A DNA stretch of 64,000 nucleotides from Steromphala cineraria. Lineage: Eukaryota > Mollusca > Gastropoda > Trochida > Trochidae. Under the pieces are notes generated by a model, which saw only the letters and a program-made list of their open reading frames with translations, was not told where the DNA came from and did no database searches. Positions 37,361 through 47,445 of the stretch are shown here, in pieces. How positions within the stretch are numbered: the stretch's first letter is position 1; each line of letters begins with the position of its first letter. The DNA lies in the NCBI GenBank assembly GCA_916613615.1, contig OU744732.1, positions 60,649,227-60,713,226 of the forward strand, read 5' to 3'. The translations under genes and the position numbers were made by a program.

Positions 37361-37699
37361 TTATAAGTTGACTGTGTACACCATGAAAAGGAGTACAAAC
37401 TGAATTGGTTGAACTATATGGCACGTTGATTGGCAGAGACGGTTGACGTGTGTCAACGTCACAAATGCTACGGGGCACCGTGACCTGACGTGGAATGTCA
37501 ACGTGGTCACTCGACAATCATGTTGGAGGAAGAGCATTGCTCGCAGCGTTGTTGCCCTGTAAGATGGAGTTGTTATGTAGCTTTTCAACAACTGCTCATT
37601 TCTGTGACCAGTGACAGACATGATACCAAGGGCCAAATCCCGGCTCGGAAAGTTGGGTTGATAGGGATGCGCCATGTTGATTGATAGAACCGAGACCAT
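37361..37699 (-). pseudogene. Tyrosine recombinase C-terminal remnant (Crypton/DUF3504-like)
   Basis: The 112-codon minus frame contains IMSVTGHRNEQLLKSYI at residues 26-42. A T-G-H followed by a tyrosine exactly nine residues after the histidine (H32 to Y41) is the last catalytic box of tyrosine recombinases, in which the tyrosine is the DNA-cleaving nucleophile. The GHRNE...L.SY form is typical of animal Crypton-type or domesticated recombinases. The upstream arginine and H-x-x-R boxes are not in this frame: stops occur just before the first methionine, and the text after residue 60 has no recognisable similarity. I read it as a decayed transposon fragment, not a working enzyme. A tyrosine-recombinase retrotransposon (DIRS/Ngaro) is an alternative origin. 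The local sequence is GC-richer than its surroundings. Confidence 0.5.
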
Positions 37700-37749
37700 A
37701 GGTTACCATGGACACGCGAGTTTACGAGGGGGCAGCTGGGAAGAGCGGA

Positions 37750-39460
37750 TGGCGTCATTCAATTGTTACGTCATGTAAAGACTATACCTTTATTGTCTGA
37801 TAAAGTACTTTTTTTTTCGATTGTTCTAACCGCTAGGCATCTTAGAAGTAATGGTAAATGTAGTATATTATGATCTCAGTATACAGGATGTCATGTGATA
37901 CAAGTTTTCCTTGTTAGGTAATACCATCTTCTGGGCCAACATATTATATGAGATTATGCAATTGGCGACGATAATATTACTTGAAGAACCGAGAAAATGC
38001 CAAATTAAAAATATATGCCTACCTATTATTTTCGATAAATGATAATTTCTTTCCTTTCATTCAATACATGAATTTCAATCAGTTTGTACTAAGGAACAGC
38101 CTCTAATGAAGGAGGAAATTTACAATTGTAGTATTTCATGCACATTAATCGAAAAATGTCAAAAGCTTATAATTTGTACAAAGAAGACTTATTAAGAAAA
38201 TATCATCTATGAAAGGCTCAACATATATTTTTCGCAGGAAAATAGTGAAGAATAAATACCATACTGGCAATTTGCTGATGATGTGTGTGTAACGTCATCC
38301 CACAGATTACATAAACATCTAAAACCTGATATGTATTGAATTAATGGGAACATATTTGGACGCTTCGAAACCATCTGATTTTCAATGTGATGCTTGTGAT
38401 GCATCATGTTTTAAAATATAATCATATCGACGGAGAATGAGCAATAAAAAAAGAGTTCCTTAAGGATTGGCTAAGCCAAGTCGATCAGAATAAATGGTAA
38501 AAGCATTGTTTGCTCAATCAGACATAGGACTCAAGGTATTATCTTCTGCTCAGAATACATGGGATCTTATCTTGGTCTCAGACACTGGCACTAATCATTT
38601 CTGGATTTAGGAATAATTTTGCCATAATAGGGTCATTTTTTACAAATATATATTTCAAAGTTTTTGGGTTTTTTTTATCAAATGTTACATTAAGGAATAA
38701 TTAGCAGCTATTAAATTTGATATAATATAATTATGATATGCAGTTTACCGAGACCACGTTGAATGTTTCTCAATTCGCAATCGGTGGTTAATTTAAAAAA
38801 AAATTAACTCATGTAATTGTAGTTTCATTTCAAGAACATTGTAATTTATTAAAATCTTGTTTCTGTAGAATCATATTAGATAAATTATCAAGTTTTAATA
38901 CTCAAGGCTGTGATAAACTACGACGAATTCAAAGGAAAAGCAAAAGATCATAACCACTGACAATCCATACAGGATTTTAATTATAAAAAATTCAAAAAAA
39001 ATCGGATTTAGAATATTTAGAATGTCAAAAGTCTTTTTTACACAAGACAATAAATTATCATCATAATTATAATATTGTACCTTTTGATTGGCATTCAATT
39101 TATACAGGATAAATGACCTTGATGGCAAGACTAAATATCATTACTTTTAAGAAGATTTATGAGAATAAATCCTAATCATTTATCATCATGACTCAACAAT
39201 CAAATAATTGCTAGGAAGACAACATAAATAATTATTTCTTTGATAATAAAAGAATGATGATGTTTTATCATCTACACTTCATGATGCCTTTCTGCCCTTA
39301 ACGATGCTTTATTACATAAAGTGTCGAAAGTTTTAAATGGAAATTTGTTTGCAGCTGATGTTAAATACTTGCTTTTGATTTGCCACTCTCCGTTCAACAT
39401 TTTGGTGTACTTATAGTCCCACATTTACTCACCTCGGATGTCAGGGGATCATAAAACACT
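37750..39460. other. AT-rich stretch without recognised gene
   Basis: Minus frames of 66 and 77 codons have no domain. No tRNA-like or repeat structure was recognised. Confidence 0.4.
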
Positions 39461-39466
39461 ATATAT

Positions 39467-39800
39467 GACCGGGGACGTAGTTCAGTGGTAGAGTGTCCGC
39501 TCGTCACCCGGAGGCTGGGGTTTGATTCCCGGTCTCGTCATACCAAAATACGATAGAAGGTGGGAGTTGTTGTTGCCTTGCTTGACACTCAGCATTGTAA
39601 AGGCAGAACAGTGCAATAACTGGCGCTGCTCTGTGGCTGCCGGGTGCAAAATGCACAAAATGAATTTCCAATTTACCTTGTATTGCGGACAATAAAGAGT
39701 TCGCATGCACTGGCGCTGCACTGTGCCTGCCGGGTGCAAAATGCACAAAATGAATTTCCAATGTACCTAGTTTTGCGAACAATAAAGAGTTATTATTTTT
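39467..39800 (+). mobile_element. tRNA-derived SINE-like element with duplicated tail
   Basis: The head contains an A box TAGTTCAGTGG (39478-39488) and a B-box-like GGTTTGATTCC (39519-39529), 30 bp apart, with recognisable T-arm pairing but a poor acceptor stem. The tail holds two tandem units of about 83-90 bp (about 39618-39700 and 39708-39791). Each has CTGGCGCTGC, TGCCGGGTGCAAAATGCAC and GAATTTCCAAT, and each ends ACAATAAAGAGTT. The head differs from that of the SINEs at 22.4 and 44.5 kb, so this is a separate family. Frames of 70-102 codons on both strands are repeat translations. Confidence 0.7.
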
Positions 39801-40146
39801 ATCATAGAGCACATCACGTCAAAATTACGTGCAGTTACATATGTCATTTCTTGTAGATGAAAGAGAGATTGAAGTTGATTGTTTTATGATGCATAAAGCA
39901 TACGCTTACCTCCAGCAATCTATAATTACTTGACATTTATAGACCATCAAAACTTACTAATAAGCACATCAAGTCACTTTAAAATTCGTTTTATCTCCTT
40001 GTTATTTTCAAGTCAATTAAACACGTATAACTTTGATGTTATCAAGTTGATGGATTACTGATGTTGCAGCAATAATATACACACTTAAACATACAGAAGT
40101 GTTATATTTTGCCTCTTTATGTGACAATCAGTGGATGTTTCATTTT

Positions 40147-41899
40147 TAGCTCATCAGGTCTGAAAGACCCGATGGGCTTATGGCATGGCATGGCGTCCGG
40201 CGTCCGTCCGTCCATCCGTCCGTCCGTCCGTCCGTCCGTCCGTCCGTCCATCCGTAAACTTTTCACATTTTCGACTTCTTCTCCAGAACCAATGACTCTA
40301 GAGAGCCCAAATTTTATGTGGAGACTCCTTGGCAATGGGGTATTCTAAATTGTAGATTTCATGACCTCATGACCCCAAATGGGGTCACAGGGGTCAAAAC
40401 CTTAAAAACCTATTTTCATCTTCTTCTCCAGTTCCAAAAGGTTGAGAGAGCTGAAAAGTTGTGTGTAGACTCCTTGGCCAATGAGGATTCTAAATTGTAG
40501 ATTTCATGACCTCATGACCCCAATTGGGGTCACAGGGGTCAAAACCTTAAAAACCTATATTCATCTTCTTCTCCAGTTCCAAAAGGTCTAGAGAGCTAAA
40601 AAGTTGTGTGTAGACTCCTTGGCCAATGGGGATTCTAAATTGTAGATTTCATGACCTCATGACCCCAAATGGGGTCACAGGGGTCAAAACCTTAAAAACC
40701 TATTTTCATCTTCTTCTCCAGTTCCAAAAGGTTGAGAGAGCTGAAAAGTTGTGTGTAGACTCCTTGGCCAATGAGGATTCTAAATTGTAGATTTCATGAC
40801 CTCATGACCCCAAATGGGGTCACAGGGGTCAAAACCTTAAAAACCTATTTTCATCTTCTTATCCAGTTCCAAAAGGTTGAGAGAGCTGAAAAGTTGTGTG
40901 TAGACTCCTTGGCCAATGGGGATTCTAAATTGTAGATTTCATGACCTCATGATCCCAAATGGGGTCACAGGGGTCAAAACCTTAAAAACCTATTTTCATC
41001 TTCTTCTCCAGTTCCAAAAGGTTGAGAGAGCTGAAAAGTTGTGTGTAGACTCCTTGGCCAATGAGGATTCTAAATTGTAGATTTCATGACCTCATGACCC
41101 CAATTGGGGTCACAGGGGTCAAAACCTTAAAAACCTATATTCATCTTCTTCTCCAGTTCCAAAAGGTCTAGAGAGCTAAAAAGTTGTGTGTAGACTCCTT
41201 GGCCAATGGGGATTCTAAATTGTAGATTTCATGACCTCATGACCCCAAATGGGGTCACAGGGGTCAAAACCTTAAAAACCTATTTTCATCTTCTTCTCCA
41301 GTTCCAAAAGGTCTAGCGAGCTGAAAAGTTGTGTGTAGACTCCTTGGCCAATGAGGATTCTAAATTGTAGATTTCATGACCTCATGACCCCAAATGGGGT
41401 CACAGGGGTCAAAACCTTAAAAACCTATTTTACTCCATCTTCTCCAGTTCCAAAAGGTCTAGAGAGCTAAAAAGTTGTGTGTAGACTCCTTGGCCAATGA
41501 GGATTCTAAATTTTAGGTTTGGTTACCCCTTGACCCCAATTGGGGTCAAAGGGGTCAAAGCCTTAAAAACATATTTTACTCCTTCTTCTCCAGTTTCAAA
41601 AGGTCTAGAGAGCTGAAAAGTTGTGTGTAGACTCCTGGGCCAATGGGAATTCTAAATTTTAGGTTTGGTGACCCCATGACCCCAAATGGGGTCACAGGGG
41701 TCACAACCTTCAAAATCTATTTTCATCTTCTCCAGTTCCAAATGGTCTAGAGAGCTAAACAGTTGTGTGTAGACTTCTTGGCCAATGGGGATTCAAACTT
41801 GTAGATTTTGTGACCCAATGACCCTAAATGGGGTCACAGGGGTCAAAACCTTTTTCCATCAAAAGTCTGATGAGCTACAGAGCCCATGGCTCTATTTTT
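40147..41899 (+). mobile_element. Helentron/HINE-like element with eleven 145-bp units
   Basis: In order, the element shows a 5' hairpin CATCAGGTC/GACCCGATG (about 40152-40174), a (GTCC)n tract (about 40200-40255), a tandem array (about 40258-41850), an inverted match to the 5' end (AGTCTGATGAGCT near 41863-41876 against AGCTCATCAGGTCT), and a 3' hairpin AGAGCC/GGCTCT (41879-41893) before ATTTTT. Subterminal inverted repeats, a microsatellite, tandem units and a 3' terminal hairpin are the plan of non-autonomous Helentrons (HINE, DINE, pearl). It has no Rep/helicase and relies on trans-acting enzymes. A shorter relative at 57.77 kb keeps both hairpins. Frames here are artefacts of the repeats. 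Confidence 0.65.
40258..41850 (+). repeat. 145-bp tandem array with a 580-bp higher-order pattern
   Basis: The landmark GGGGTCA lies at 40381, 40526, 40671, 40816, 40961, 41106, 41251, 41396, 41542, 41688 and 41830: seven exact steps of 145 bp, then 146, 146 and 142. Units at 40526 and 41106 share the variants CAATTGGGG and TATATTCATC followed by GGTCTAGAGAGCTAAA, which indicates duplication of a four-unit block (580 bp). The last three units are most diverged, as expected for array edges. Confidence 0.92.
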
Positions 41900-42114
41900 C
41901 TGAGAATGACGTTATTTTGTATGGTTTGTTTTTGTAGAAGATGAATAAGTCATCTTTACTCCCACATCAAGTAACGGTGCTCCTCAGTGCAGAACAAATC
42001 AAATATTTCCAAAATTCAGATCTTTTAAATGGAGACCATAGTTATCGGAATTGACTAACATTACTTTGACGTTTTTGGATAATAAAATTCTCTTGTGCTT
42101 TGTCCATTTAACAC

Positions 42115-42187
42115 CTTTGATTCTTGACACATGATCCTTGACCAATGACCCTTGATCCTTGACTCTTGACCTTTTATCATTGATTCC
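42115..42187. repeat. TGATCCTTGA minisatellite
   Basis: About six to seven irregular copies of a TGAYYCTTGAC-like unit of roughly 10-14 bp (for example CCTTGACCAATGACCC then CTTGATCCTTGACTC). The 67-codon minus frame across it is a repeat translation. Confidence 0.75.
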
Positions 42188-42712
42188 TGCAGTACTTACC
42201 AAATGAGAAATTTCTTGTTGTTAGGTTTTCACCAAGGTCCAATGTTTAGCTAGTGTATGTACTAGGGGTGACTATTGACCCTCACTGGGCTATCGTGATA
42301 GCTTGATAGTTTGTTCCGCTAGTGTATACTATACCAAACCGGGGAATTTTCATTAGGTACAAATGAACTGAATATAACCCGATGAAACACGTTGTGTCCA
42401 TTTCTTGTCCATTGTACCTGTATACTGTAACATATGAACTGTGGAGTCCTGTCATTAAAAGTGACCTCTGCAACATAGTTAGCACGCTATAAGGACCCAA
42501 CAATAACCTTCACCATGCTATTCTTTGGTATAAGTCTTGATCAATTTATGATGAATAGTGCCCTTAATAGAGGCACTCGACAATAGGAATGTTCAAGATA
42601 ATCATAATATTTCCTTCGTTTAAAGAATGAATAAGAAGGAAATTGCTTTCTCCTGGGTATGTAACTCTAGACAGAGTAGTTGTCAACGCTCATAGTTGGC
42701 GTGTTTAGATGG

Positions 42713-42828
42713 TATATAAGAGTGGCGTGTGCTGAAATAGGTCGTTCTCGCTTCACGTGCAGCTCCGGCCAGTTTATTAGTGTCTTATGTAACGATGCTT
42801 TAATTGACTGTTTTGTAAACACATTTAT
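42713..42828 (+). promoter_or_regulatory. Possible TATA promoter and first exon
   Basis: TATATAAG (42713-42720) sits in GC-richer sequence. A start about 25-35 bp downstream would fall near 42740-42755. A GTGAGT donor-consensus follows at 42829, giving a possible non-coding first exon of about 80 bp. A pyrimidine tract ending in CAG (42840-42862) could be an acceptor for another exon; read through, it precedes only very short frames (MKVLVVGCRAEEP at 42896-42937). No coding exon was identified nearby. Such motifs arise by chance in AT-rich DNA. Confidence 0.25.
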
Positions 42829-42939
42829 GTGAGTTGGACTGATTCTGTTTTCTTTGTTTCAGGGGCATATTTCCTGAATGACGGTTGTAGAGCCATGAAA
42901 GTTCTGGTGGTTGGTTGTCGTGCTGAAGAGCCGTAATAA

Positions 42940-43700
42940 TACTTCATATATGTTTGTTCAGTGTCCTACACTGTTTGATGCCTATTACAGCTAAATACAT
43001 ATTGTTGCATCATTAGCTATTGACATCATATCCATACACCAACAATAGTTTCAAGGTTGAAAAAACAAAACTTGACTCAAATCACAATATTTTTATACAC
43101 GGTACTGTAGCTCTCCAAAAAGCGTATGCGATACAATGTGTTAACAATAAATGACCATAGACCGATGGTTGAAAGGGTTTTGCAACGATTTGGAACTTCT
43201 TATTTGACTTGTAAAAAAAAATTAAAATTTATACGATGATAAGAACTGCATGAAACCTTTTGTGAATTTAGACTGGATCGCTTCAGGTACATGATCCGCA
43301 AGAACTTATTTGTAGTACTCTAGACCTTAACCGTTGGTTGGAGATGGAAATCGAAGAACATCTGCATTCATACAATGATCAACTAGAATGCTCTATCATG
43401 GGTTAATTGGATAAAATATGAGGGTGTCCACCATTTTAAAATGTCATTTTTAAGAGTATTTGGAAATTCGTTATAGGTCAATTGACTCTTAAAAAATATC
43501 TTTATAAAAGATTAATGGATATCAATCTCTTATATCGACAATTACAGCAATCGAGATTTTTATGTGTAATAGCTTACTTTCAAAGTATGAGAGTGCTTTT
43601 GAATTGGTAATTGTGTATGATATCGAGAAGTTCAATCTTAAGCATTTACATATAGATTTTTTCACTTTCTTTACTGATATCAACAACACTGTAAAGTCTT
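42940..43700. other. AT-rich stretch without recognised gene
   Basis: No frame above 60 codons, RNA gene or repeat partner was recognised. Confidence 0.4.
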
Positions 43701-43711
43701 ACAGTTTTTAA

Positions 43712-44057
43712 AGGGAAAGTACCACGTTTGTAGGGGGAATATAAAGTGATGTCGAGAAAATAAAAATAAATCGTTCCAATTGAAAAAAAATGTATTTAAA
43801 ATAAATGAAGCAGTAATAAATCAAATAAATAATGTAAAATTCGGCCATACAGAACTTTTATCTTACATAAAATGAATTAGAGGTGTTCACACAACAATTA
43901 CCGCCAATTGACTTTATGTGAATCTTTATAATTTGTTTTTGACTTGGTTTACGTAATGAGATTTTTGAAACTATTAAATGATACATTTAGCATTAACATA
44001 CAGTTATCAGTGAAAAGTTAAAAATATAAACTTTTCAGAAAAGGTGCTACTGCCCCT
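43712..44057 (-). mobile_element. TTAA-MITE family, copy 4 (inverted)
   Basis: TTAA (43708-43711) precedes AGGGAAAGTACCACG. The other end GTGCTACTGCCCCT stops at 44057 and is followed by TTAA (44058-44061). The body (GGGGGAATATAAAGTGATG near the left) is the reverse complement of copy 3, so it inserted in the opposite orientation. It is 346 bp and non-coding. Confidence 0.85.
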
Positions 44058-44498
44058 TTAAAGGCTTGGCCTCTCGTTCACGTCTTGCAACAATTCTTCT
44101 TGATGTATGAAATTGTTTCATGTTTCATGTTCAAATTATTTCTCCTTGCCGTTGGAACTAAGCTAAGGTATTAAAATTTAATTTGAAAAGAAGATCTCTT
44201 TGTGTTTAGAAAATAACTCCCATTTTCTAGTTTGCAGATAAAACATTCGATAAGTTAATGGTATACGTTCAATGAGACGACCTATTGTCTTTGGACGAAT
44301 TACACTCATTTGATGTTTATAGACCATCTACTTTTACTTACTAAGGAACTAATGTGTTAGCTGAATTTCTTTTTGTCTGCTTATTATTTTCAAGGTTGAT
44401 TAAACACATTTCTTTGACTTTGTCGAGTTTATATATTGCAAAGTTTGAAGCTACGTGATACGCTTTAAACTACATGTAAGTAGTCAGGTTTTATCTCT

Positions 44499-44826
44499 GG
44501 AGCACAGCGGTGTAGTGGTTACCATGCTGGCCTCTCACGCCGGAGACCCGGGTTCCAATCCCGATGGAGACACCAACATTTGTGAGTTGGGTTTCATCCT
44601 GTGTTGTGTACCTGGACAAGGAACTTCATCCACATAGCACTCAGTCCACCCAGCTGCTAAAATGGGTACTTGAATATTGGATGTACTGACCTACATGGTC
44701 GTGATTAGCCATTAGTAGCACCTGAGATTGTACATTCCTTCGGGGTAATAATGTAGCGCTATGAGCATGTCTTAGGACGTGGCAAAGACGCAATATAAGT
44801 ATGCACATTATTAATATTATTATTAT
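44499..44826 (+). mobile_element. tRNA-derived SINE, copy 2
   Basis: The head matches the SINE at 22.4 kb (TGTAGTGGTTA, CCTCTCACGCC, GAGACCCGGGTT), with a slightly damaged B box, GGTTCCAATCC. The body shares the CACATAGCACTCAGTCCACC and CCCAGCTG segments. The 3' part is different: it has ATGTAGCGCTATGAGCATG and GCAATATAAGTATGCAC before an (ATT)n tail, a form common in SINE 3' ends that follow a partner LINE. The two copies therefore share head and body but not the tail. The 60-codon frame is an artefact. Confidence 0.85.
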
Positions 44827-44829
44827 CTC

Positions 44830-47330
44830 TGAAAGTCACATTCTACCCAATTAAGCCGATAAGTTGAGTCTGAAATTATTCGTTTTTAAAAGGAAGCTCT
44901 GTCACTTGACATATCATTATGATTATTATTCTTTATATTATATATATCTGATATATATGTCACCATTTAGTTTTGCTCTGAGCACAGTATGAAAATGTAG
45001 TCATACCTATCAGTAAAAAAGTGTCACGATTTTGAGGGGGGGGGAATACATAGTATTGTTGTCGGCTGGTACTTTGAACATAAATTTCATATCAGTTTTA
45101 AATCTCCTCTTAATTTTGTCATTCAGCTTATTGACGAGTGTCCATTTGGCAACATAAAATCATTAATTTAACAGAGAGCAAATCAGTTTTATGTGATCAT
45201 TTTCTTTACTTGTTAGGATATAACAGTGCAACAGGAGTCTTAATACAAATTTATAATTGTTCACTCTTCAATGTTATCATTTTGCTCCTTTTCTTTTTAA
45301 GCTTTGTAAGACCCGTTAATTCTTTCCACATTGTCATGAATATCATATTCCTGTATGTTAGTTATGGTTATTGTTCGGATTAAACAGAGTTTTCCGGATT
45401 TTGTAACCATTGCATTGAGAATAGATAAAAAAATTGTTTTTGATTTAGCATGGTAAGATTGACGTCAATCGATCAATGACATCTTTTTCACTTACTACCT
45501 TGTGCTGTTATTAATCAAACTGTCGTAATGACAACAATTAATAACATTTATCCGGACTTTACATGTACAATACTAAATGCATACAAATTTTCGACCATTT
45601 TTTATTTTGCTGTTATGGTTGATCTTTTATTTTTGTAAAGTTTCCAACTCTTTCGAACACAAGACAAGAAACATGTCTTATTCTCAATGTCTAAATTATA
45701 AAGTAAAACAAGCTTAAATAAACCATTAGTTTGAAAATAACTGAAAGGTCCCTGTGCAACTTGAGAGGGAATCTGTCCTGAATATATTCAATGCTATATA
45801 GAGCACTTGTCGAATCAACTGTCAGACGAATTATCATATCATATTATGTATGATTGTTAACTATTTCATAGCCAACGTGTTAACTTATTTAATTGTTTTT
45901 TTATAATGCAGTCATTCAGGGTTGACCTTTGTCAACATGAAATATCTATCGCTGTCGTTTCTTGGTGGAGCAATGTTTCGGATTAGGTTTGGGTGCAATG
46001 CTACACCAAATGTCAACGCAAAAGCACCGGTGGTTCCTTAGTTCCAACCGATGCGCGCAGGTTTCATCGCAACGCATATCCCATTTGTGTTGCTGGCTCT
46101 CTCCCTGTCATAATACTAGTAGCCGTGCTGTAAGTGAATTGAAAAGTGAAATCTCACCTTTAAACCCTTGATACAAAATGAATAATGTTAAATCATTTGA
46201 AAGTATGTTTATGTATTGTTCTTTATTCGATTGAATCATAATGTTTTCCTTTTCCAATATTGTTTAAAGACTGTTCACTCACATAAAAAATGGAGCAACA
46301 AATGCCAAATGTCTGCTTTTCTTACCTCTTGGTAGTATAAGGTCAGAACCGGTAGTGCAATATGATTCCCTTTTTCCACTGTCATTGACGAAATCGTTAT
46401 TTGGTTCCTTCATCAAACCATTGTATCATTTGCTTGGTAATGTTGATTGATCTTGAAACACGATCGATTAACTAGTCAAGCAAGATTGCAAAAGTGACAA
46501 GTATGTCAACGGTCCTTGTACCAGTGGGTTCTATGAGAAGCGATCGTACCTCATTTGTATGCAGTCGACCAATATGGTTCGAATAATTCTCGCCAATTGC
46601 TTGTTTAATCTGCATTGGAAGCCGAACACCAGACTAACACTAAATATGCACTGGCACTGGAATCAAGGGTACCATGATAAAACACTTGTCGAGAGTAACA
46701 TTTTACTTTTCTCAATTCATTGAAAAAATTGAAAAAGTTAATCTATCAGCTATTTTGGGGGGCTTTAGGATTAAGGGAAATAATTTTTATTTCTGTTTTC
46801 CAGAAATTCATTTCTCACCAGGTCCTGTCAACATAAACCAACTGTTATTCTAGATTGCTCTGAAAATGAATGATTTAATGTTTAAGGGTGTTACACACCG
46901 ACAATTTAGAAAAAATGCTACATTCTTAACGTGCCAGAGCTGACCAAACATTCAGTTAATTGTACCGTCAAAGATATGCAAAAAACCGGATATTCATCTT
47001 CACTTGGGGACTATTGAATTCATGAATTCTGTATGAATAATATCTTTTAATTTTGGGGAGGTAAAAATCAATATAGATATTGATACAATGAAAATATGAG
47101 AACATCTTAATATCTTTAAAAACCAAAATGATTTATGATTCATCACATTTCATGTAAATTTCTTCTTTTAATTGTTCACCCGGTTAATAGTTGATGAACA
47201 ACATGGTACACTGCTCATTTAAGACTGCATTAATAGAAAGGTAACGACAGTTCTGCAAAATAAAATATCCTAAAATGTCTCACTTGTAGAAGCAAGATGT
47301 TATTTCAACACTGACACAAGGACCCTCTTG
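44830..47330. other. AT-rich stretch without recognised gene
   Basis: An 81-codon plus frame (45138-45383) is hydrophobic, but I see no family. A 69-codon frame (45962-46171) overlaps a fragment of the dispersed repeat also seen at about 16985-17105 (GGTTTCATC, ACGCAT, GTGTTGCTGG, CCCTGTCATAATACTAG). A poly-G run lies near 45037. Confidence 0.4.
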
Positions 47331-47333
47331 TAT

Positions 47334-47445
47334 GAATCCAATTTAGTCACAGAATACCCAGGTTAATAGTAAGGATTATTATAACATAATATGGCTTAAT
47401 GATTCTTGCTTTTAACCTGGGCAACCTGTGACTAAATTTGATTTG
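47334..47445. repeat. Foldback with 37-43 bp arms
   Basis: The arm AATTTAGTCACAG...CCCAGGTTAA...AAGGAT (from 47340) pairs with ATTCTTGCTTTTAACCTGGG...CTGTGACTAAATT (to 47438), with a loop of about 25 bp. A few mismatches are present. This is probably a small decayed inverted-repeat element. Confidence 0.8.

Noticed and set aside
40109..40348. Frames with RPSVRPSVRPS or GRTDGRTDGR repeats on both strands
   Set aside because: Translations of the (GTCC)n tract.
44499..44575. tRNA gene on the plus strand
   Set aside because: Same SINE family with a damaged B box; head of a retroposon, not a tRNA gene.
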